DNA of 13,033 nt from Methylovulum sp. (GTDB lineage Bacteria; Pseudomonadota; Gammaproteobacteria; Methylococcales; Methylomonadaceae). Position 1 is the first letter of the stretch, and every line of letters begins with the position of its first letter. The notes beneath the pieces are model-generated. The model did no database searches. It was not told the origin of the DNA and was given only the letters and a program-made list of their open reading frames with translations. The stretch spans positions 1-13,033 of the forward strand of contig JAQTNZ010000027.1 in the NCBI GenBank assembly GCA_028713595.1, written 5' to 3'. Position numbers and translations under genes: made by a program. Shown here in pieces: positions 8,391-13,033 of this stretch.

Positions 8391-8617
8391 CTTGTTAAGT
8401 TGTTTATCTGACATAATTGGCAGATACAATGGTGGGTTCTGGGGTGGGGTGGCTGCCGCACCGACGGGACACTAGGCCCAACGTTTTGTGTTTTTCGATC
8501 CCATGCCTTTTTTGTGGAAAATCTTTCGGGTATTGGTGGTTTACAGGTGCGCCGAATGGTTTTTTATGGATAAGATTTAAGGTTGGCTTTTAAACTCTGT
8601 TAGAATTTGCCTTATTC
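8391..8617. other. Non-coding spacer upstream of the TPR gene
   Basis: I see no convincing gene here. A chance frame (8429-8593, 54 codons) has no ribosome site and an odd Trp/Gly/Arg-rich product. A G-rich run lies at 8431-8452. TAGAAT at 8601-8606 is a good -10 candidate for the TPR gene, but no matching -35 hexamer stands 16-18 bases upstream. TTTACA at 8540-8545 would need a 19-base spacer to TATGGA. TGGCAG at 8419 resembles a sigma-54 -24 box but lacks the -12 GC. The promoter of the right-hand block is probably here, but its position is undecided. Confidence 0.5.
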
Positions 8618-8655
8618 ACCACCCCCCATTAAGGCCCGGTCAAATGGGGGGTGGT
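8618..8655. promoter_or_regulatory. Perfect 13-bp inverted repeat in the leader of the TPR gene
   Basis: accaccccccatt (8618-8630) and aatggggggtggt (8643-8655) are exact inverted complements around a 12-base loop, ending 36 bases before ATG 8692. It lies just downstream of the candidate -10 box at 8601-8606, so it could be an operator near the transcription start or a stable hairpin at the 5' end of the mRNA. No T-run follows, so it is not an ordinary terminator. Confidence 0.6.
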
Positions 8656-8691
8656 AACCGATTACAAATAACACTAAGCAGGTCAAGTAAA

Positions 8692-11115
8692 ATGAACGAT
8701 ATTCGTCATGGTAGTAAAAGAACGCTGTTGGCCAGTGCCGTTGTTGTCGCCTTGTTATTGGTGCAGGGATGTGACAAGAAGGAAGATGGTAAGGAGCATC
8801 TACAAAAAGGCATCGACTATCTTAACAAGGGTGAATATGATAAGGCTAAGTTAGAGTTGGAGACCTCCAGCCAATCCGATAAGGACACCGCGCAAACGTA
8901 TTATTATCTCGCCTTGCTGGATGAAAAAAATCAGCAGTATAAGGCGATGAAAGAAAACCTTATCAAAGCGGTTGAGTTGTCCCCCAAGCATATCGAAGCG
9001 CGGATAAAATTGGGTAATGTCCTGTTGCTGTTGGGCGAACCTGTCAGGGCCCAAGAGCAAGCGGATTATGTCCTGAAAGAAGATGGACAAAACCTGCCCG
9101 CGCAAACCTTAAAAGCCTCCGCGTTTATCAGCCAAAAAAAATCCGCCGATGCTTTGGTGATATTGGATGGCATTTTGGCTAAAAAACCCGATTATGCCGA
9201 GGCCTTGTCTTTGAAGTCACTGCTTTTCATGGAAAAAGGTGACTTTCATACGGCTCTTGACTTAATTGACCAAGCCCTTAAGGCCGATCCCAAAAATATT
9301 GCCATCCATTTGTTTAGGATCCAAATTTATGACAAGGCCAAAAACACCGATGCGATGATTGCCGCTTATCAGAACTTAATCGCCTTGTTTCCTGACAATA
9401 GGGATTTTAAGGTGATGTTGGCAAAAATTTATACCCAGACGGATAAAAGGAAAGAAGCCGAAGATTTGTTGCGGCAATTGCTTGCCCAACTGCCCAATGA
9501 CATCAGGCCAAAATTGTTGTTGCTGGATTTTTTGGCGCAATTCTCCAAGGACAAAGCCCTTGAGCAGTTCCGCCAATTTATCGCCCAAGCCAAAGACCAG
9601 CCTAAGGTGCTGTTGGATCTTGCCAATTGGATGGCCGCCAGAAAAAATTATGCTGAAGCCAATGCCGTGCTTAACCGGGTCATTGCCTCAGAAAAGGATT
9701 CTAATGTCGGTTTCGCCGCCAAGACCTTGTTGGCGAAAAATGTTCTGGACAATAGGGAGTACGATACCGCCGATAAAATTATTGGCGAAATCTTGGAAGC
9801 CAAACCTGATTATGACAATGCCAAAATTTTAAGGGCGCGTTGGTTCCTTGCCAAGCAATTGCCGGATGAGGCTCTTGAAATGCTCAATAAGTTGGCGTTT
9901 TCCAAGCCCAATTCCGATGAGGTGCAGTATTTGTTGGGGCAAGCTTATTTGGTCAAGGACAATAAGGTAGAGGCTGACAAGCATTTTGCCAAGGCCTTGG
10001 AGCTTAACCCGATCAATTTTGAAGCCTTGGTCTATGTTTACGATAAGGCATTGGCAACTAACGATGTCAAATATGCCAAAGACATTTTGAAAAAGGCCCT
10101 AAAATTCAAGCCCGACAATTTGGTGTTGTTGGAAAAGCTGGGCAAAATCAACTTGGCCGAAAGCAACTGGGAAGAAGCCAAACTGATAGTCCAGCAAATC
10201 AACAATGTCGTGAATCCGCTGGCAAAAGATTTGGCGGCTTTCTTACAAGGGCAGATCTATCAAGGACAAAACGAATATCCAAAAGCCATTGCGATTTATA
10301 AGGATTTGCTGGCAAAATACCCTGAAAATAGTGATGCTTTGATTAGCCTAGGCCGTTGCTACGAAGCTCTGAAAAAACGCGGGGAAATGGTCGGTTTCCT
10401 GAACGGTTTGCTTGCCAAGAACCCGCAAAACATTTCAGCGGGCGTATTATTGGTGGAGTTGTATGGTTTGGACAAAAACTTTACCAAGGCGGCGGAACTG
10501 ACGCGCAGCCTGATCGATAAAGACCCGAAAATCCCCAAACTCTATGCGCTGCTGGCGAATGTCAAATTGGCGGAGAATGATAAGCCGGCGGCCATTGCGG
10601 TTTATCAGGATGGCCTCAAGCACAATGGCGAAAGCGTCGAACTGTCCCTGTCGTTGGCTTCTTTGTATGAAAATCAAGGCCAGCATGATTTGGCTGTAAA
10701 ACTTTACGAACAATTGGTGGAGAAAAACCCGCGTTTGGATGTGGCGATCAATAATTTGGCTTCTATCCTGAGTGATAACACCACTGATAAGGCACGTTTG
10801 GCGAGAGCCGCCCAACTGGCCGAAAAGTTTAAGGATTCCGAGCAAAATTATTTTAAGGACACTTATGCTTGGATATTAATTAAGCAGGACAAGGTCACGG
10901 AAGGCCTTAACCTGCTTAACCAGATAGTGGCGGCCATACCCGATGTGCCGACTTTCCGCTACCATTTGGCGGTCGCCTACCATAAAAACGGTAATGACAG
11001 CTTAGCCAGTTCCGAGCTGAAACAAGCCCTGGAGTTGGCAAAAACCAAAGGGAGCTTCCCTGACCAAAAAGCCGCTGAAGCCTTGTTGGCGGAAGTTGGC
11101 AAACCGGGGCATTAA
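8692..11115 (+). CDS. TPR-repeat lipoprotein, PrsT-like, of a surface polysaccharide locus
   Basis: Large envelope lipoprotein made almost wholly of tetratricopeptide repeats; no enzyme domain is visible. From ATG 8692 it has 807 residues. The frame is open back to 8644, but the extra 16 residues would lie across the inverted repeat and spoil the signal peptide, and AGCAGG (8677-8682) suits 8692. Residues 10-26 form a lipoprotein signal ending VQG, with lipidated Cys27 followed by Asp28. In enterobacteria Asp at +2 keeps a lipoprotein in the inner membrane. From about residue 34 to 800 there are some 18-20 helical hairpins, many with the TPR pattern (for example EYDKAKLELE, NEYPKAIAIYKDLLAKYPEN). 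The architecture resembles PEP-CTERM/exosortase PrsT proteins (about 900 residues) and also PelB-like TPR scaffolds. The assignment rests on architecture and neighbouring nucleotide-sugar genes, not on a decisive motif. Confidence 0.8.
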   Translation: MNDIRHGSKRTLLASAVVVALLLVQGCDKKEDGKEHLQKGIDYLNKGEYDKAKLELETSSQSDKDTAQTYYYLALLDEKNQQYKAMKENLIKAVELSPKHIEARIKLGNVLLLLGEPVRAQEQADYVLKEDGQNLPAQTLKASAFISQKKSADALVILDGILAKKPDYAEALSLKSLLFMEKGDFHTALDLIDQALKADPKNIAIHLFRIQIYDKAKNTDAMIAAYQNLIALFPDNRDFKVMLAKIYTQTDKRKEAEDLLRQLLAQLPNDIRPKLLLLDFLAQFSKDKALEQFRQFIAQAKDQPKVLLDLANWMAARKNYAEANAVLNRVIASEKDSNVGFAAKTLLAKNVLDNREYDTADKIIGEILEAKPDYDNAKILRARWFLAKQLPDEALEMLNKLAFSKPNSDEVQYLLGQAYLVKDNKVEADKHFAKALELNPINFEALVYVYDKALATNDVKYAKDILKKALKFKPDNLVLLEKLGKINLAESNWEEAKLIVQQINNVVNPLAKDLAAFLQGQIYQGQNEYPKAIAIYKDLLAKYPENSDALISLGRCYEALKKRGEMVGFLNGLLAKNPQNISAGVLLVELYGLDKNFTKAAELTRSLIDKDPKIPKLYALLANVKLAENDKPAAIAVYQDGLKHNGESVELSLSLASLYENQGQHDLAVKLYEQLVEKNPRLDVAINNLASILSDNTTDKARLARAAQLAEKFKDSEQNYFKDTYAWILIKQDKVTEGLNLLNQIVAAIPDVPTFRYHLAVAYHKNGNDSLASSELKQALELAKTKGSFPDQKAAEALLAEVGKPGH

Positions 11116-11151
11116 TGGCGGCATTTTTCACATCAGTTAGACAATTTAACT

Positions 11152-11157
11152 AGGAGA
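11152..11157 (+). promoter_or_regulatory. Ribosome binding site deciding a TTG start
   Basis: AGGAGA lies five bases before TTG 11163. The first in-frame ATG comes well inside the Rossmann fold, so the TTG start is required for an intact N terminus ([12 protein letters not shown]). Confidence 0.85.
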
Positions 11158-11162
11158 CCATT

Positions 11163-12173
11163 TTGAAGATACTGGTAACAGGTGCGGCAGGTTTTATCGG
11201 TTCCACGCTAAGCCTGAGATTGTTGGCACGCGGCGATGAAGTGGTGGGGATAGACAACCTTAATGATTATTATGATGTCAATTTAAAGCTGGCCCGCCTG
11301 GAGCGGTTGCAGGCGCATGGCAACTTTAAGTTCATTAAGCTTGATATTGCTGACAGGCCACAAATGGAGGCGTTGTTTGCCAAGGAACAATTCCAGCGGG
11401 TCATGCACTTGGCGGCCCAAGCGGGGGTAAGATATTCGCTGACCAATCCCCATGCCTATATTGAGGCCAATATTGTTGGCTTTATGAACGTCTTGGAAGG
11501 TTGCCGACACCATCGGGTCGAACATTTGGCCTATGCCTCGTCCAGTTCGGTGTATGGCGCCAACACCAACATGCCTTTTTCCATCCACCATAACATTGAC
11601 CATCCGGTCTCGCTGTATGCGGCGAGCAAAAAGGCCAATGAGCTGATGGCGCACACCTATAGCCATTTATATCGCCTGCCGACCACGGGCCTGCGGTTTT
11701 TTACCGTATACGGCCCATGGGGCAGGCCGGACATGTCTTTGTTCCTGTTCACCCGCAGCATCCTTGAAGGCCAGCCCATCGACGTGTTCAACTATGGCAA
11801 CCACCGCCGTGACTTCACCTATATTGATGATATTGTCGAAGGGGTTATCCGAGTCATTGACCGGCCAGCACCAAGCAATCCAGAATGGTCTGGCGACACC
11901 CCTGATCCTGGCAGCAGCATGGCCCCTTATCGTGTGTACAATATTGGTAACAATAATCCGGTACACTTGTTGACTTTTATCGAAACACTGGAAAAATGCC
12001 TGGGCAAAACCGCGATCAAAAACTTTTTGCCTTTACAGCCGGGTGATGTACCCGACACTTATGCCGATGTTGCCGATTTGGTCAATGACCTGGACTATAA
12101 ACCGGATACTTTACTGGCTGATGGGATACGCAACTTCGTTGAATGGTATAAAGATTTTTATAGGATTAGCTGA
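11163..12173 (+). CDS. NAD-dependent epimerase, UDP-glucuronate 4-epimerase type
   Basis: Extended short-chain dehydrogenase/reductase of 336 residues with a TTG start. The NAD loop is TGAAGFIG (6-13). [16 protein letters not shown] (31-46) is the stretch typical of UDP-glucuronate epimerases (CapI/LpsL type). The catalytic serine lies in ASSSSVYG (about S128), with Y152 and K156 in [21 protein letters not shown] and [14 protein letters not shown] follow as in that group. It probably interconverts UDP-glucuronate and UDP-galacturonate or a related UDP-hexuronic acid in the cytoplasm, supplying a sugar for a surface polymer. The exact substrate cannot be read from sequence, and next to a UDP-HexNAc dehydrogenase an N-acetylated uronic acid is also conceivable. 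It lies 47 bases after the TPR gene and overlaps the next start by one base. Confidence 0.9.
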   Translation: MKILVTGAAGFIGSTLSLRLLARGDEVVGIDNLNDYYDVNLKLARLERLQAHGNFKFIKLDIADRPQMEALFAKEQFQRVMHLAAQAGVRYSLTNPHAYIEANIVGFMNVLEGCRHHRVEHLAYASSSSVYGANTNMPFSIHHNIDHPVSLYAASKKANELMAHTYSHLYRLPTTGLRFFTVYGPWGRPDMSLFLFTRSILEGQPIDVFNYGNHRRDFTYIDDIVEGVIRVIDRPAPSNPEWSGDTPDPGSSMAPYRVYNIGNNNPVHLLTFIETLEKCLGKTAIKNFLPLQPGDVPDTYADVADLVNDLDYKPDTLLADGIRNFVEWYKDFYRIS

Positions 12174-13033
12174 TGGATACCAAGATGAACGCCCATGGTA
12201 GGAAAATTTCCGTGATAGGTTTGGGTTATGTCGGTTTGCCAGTTGCTGTTGAGTTCGGCAAAAGCCAGCAGGTGATAGGTTTTGACATCAATCCGGTGCG
12301 CATTGCCGAATTGCGCCGGGGCATTGAACGCACTCATGAAGTGCCCGCAGACGAGCTGGCCGCCACCGACATTTTGTTCACCTGCGATGCCAATGAATTG
12401 CAGAAAGCCGATTTTCACATTGTGGCCGTGCCGACACCAGTCAACCCTGCCAAGCAGCCGGACTTGTCACCTGTGCTCAGTGCCTCAAAAACTGTAGGCC
12501 AACAGCTTAAAAAGGGTGATATTGTCGTCTATGAATCCACGGTTTACCCAGGGGCGACCGAAGAGGATTGTATTCCGGTTTTGGAGCGCGAATCCGGTTT
12601 GACCTGGGGTGTTGATTTTGCCGTGGGTTACTCGCCGGAGCGCATCAATCCGGGCGATAAGGTGCACACCTTCAAGACCATCACCAAGGTGGTGTCCGGC
12701 GATAGCCCGGAAACCTTGGCGATAGTCGCCGCCGTTTATGAATCAGTGGTCACGGCAGGTGTGCATAGGGCGGCGACCATTAAAGTCGCCGAGGCCGCCA
12801 AGGTGATTGAAAACACACAAAGGGATTTGAACATTTCGCTGATGAATGAGCTGGCCTTGATTTTTAACAAAATGGGCATAGACACCAAAGACGTGCTGGC
12901 GGCGGCTTCCTCAAAATGGAATTTTTTGCCGTTTGAGCCGGGTTTGGTCGGTGGGCATTGTATCGGTGTTGACCCTTATTATTTGACCTATAAGGCTGCG
13001 ACCTTAGGCTATAGCCCACAGGTGATTTTGTCG
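12173..13033 (+). CDS. UDP-N-acetylhexosamine 6-dehydrogenase (TviB/WbpO type), partial
   Basis: NAD-dependent two-step oxidation of UDP-GlcNAc or UDP-GalNAc at C6 to the uronic acid, feeding surface polysaccharide synthesis. The first 287 codons are present and the frame runs off the window; the family is about 420-430 residues, so roughly a third is missing. The Rossmann motif GLGYVG is at 16-21, FDIN at about 42-45, VAVPTPV and [13 protein letters not shown] follow, K210 is in [14 protein letters not shown], and the catalytic Cys263 is in [25 protein letters not shown] and SSKWNFLPF favour the TviB/WbpO branch over UDP-glucose dehydrogenase. AGGA (12162-12165) lies seven bases before ATG 12173, whose first base is the last of the epimerase stop, implying coupled translation. 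Confidence 0.93.
   Translation, partial: MDTKMNAHGRKISVIGLGYVGLPVAVEFGKSQQVIGFDINPVRIAELRRGIERTHEVPADELAATDILFTCDANELQKADFHIVAVPTPVNPAKQPDLSPVLSASKTVGQQLKKGDIVVYESTVYPGATEEDCIPVLERESGLTWGVDFAVGYSPERINPGDKVHTFKTITKVVSGDSPETLAIVAAVYESVVTAGVHRAATIKVAEAAKVIENTQRDLNISLMNELALIFNKMGIDTKDVLAAASSKWNFLPFEPGLVGGHCIGVDPYYLTYKAATLGYSPQVILS

Noticed and set aside
8418..8434. TTGGCAGATACAATGG as a sigma-54 promoter, attractive because exosortase loci are often sigma-54 dependent.
   Set aside because: The -12 element reads GG instead of the required GC, and the spacing to the gene (over 250 bases) is long.
8429..8593. A 54-codon + strand reading frame in the fimV-TPR spacer.
   Set aside because: No ribosome binding site, unusual Trp/Gly/Arg-rich product with no recognisable pattern, and it covers the region where a promoter is expected.
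8644..8691. Upstream start of the TPR lipoprotein adding 16 residues.
   Set aside because: It would begin inside the right arm of the inverted repeat, lacks a ribosome site and would precede the lipoprotein signal with an atypical extension.

Overview
The window looks like a chromosomal segment of a gammaproteobacterium. The gene order leuC, leuD, leuB, asd, fimV is typical of that class, and FimV is a gammaproteobacterial type IV pilus/polar hub protein. The exopolysaccharide-type genes at the right end and the general character of the proteins make a type I methanotroph (Methylococcales) my best guess, but that is inference and nothing here is diagnostic.

Left block (about 1-8390, all + strand): adenylate kinase (adk), then the three genes for the middle and last steps of leucine synthesis (leuC, leuD, leuB), then aspartate-semialdehyde dehydrogenase (asd) and fimV. 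A 39-residue entericidin-type lipoprotein gene at 2237-2356, easily missed because of its size, sits between leuC and leuD. Gaps are short (leuB and asd share one base), and the first strong Rho-independent terminator lies at 8366-8390, so adk to fimV could be one transcription unit.

Middle (8083-8691): a non-coding stretch of about 600 bases. It holds a small non-autonomous transposon (8102-8350) with perfect 20-bp terminal inverted repeats and perfect 11-bp target duplications, whose ends resemble the IS4 subgroup. Inside it are inverted repeat modules of the 'gcctgtcgaagg' type. It is inserted between the fimV stop codon and the fimV terminator. After the terminator comes a leader region ending in a perfect 13-bp inverted repeat just upstream of the next gene.

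Right block (8692-13033): a large TPR-repeat lipoprotein, a UDP-hexuronate-type epimerase and a UDP-N-acetylhexosamine 6-dehydrogenase (cut by the window end). The last two overlap by one base. Together they look like the start of a cell-surface or exopolysaccharide locus, possibly of the PEP-CTERM/exosortase-associated type, in which TPR lipoproteins of this kind (PrsT) are known. No wholly new system is evident. The most distinctive items are the MITE, the entericidin gene within the leu cluster and the palindromic leader of the TPR gene.
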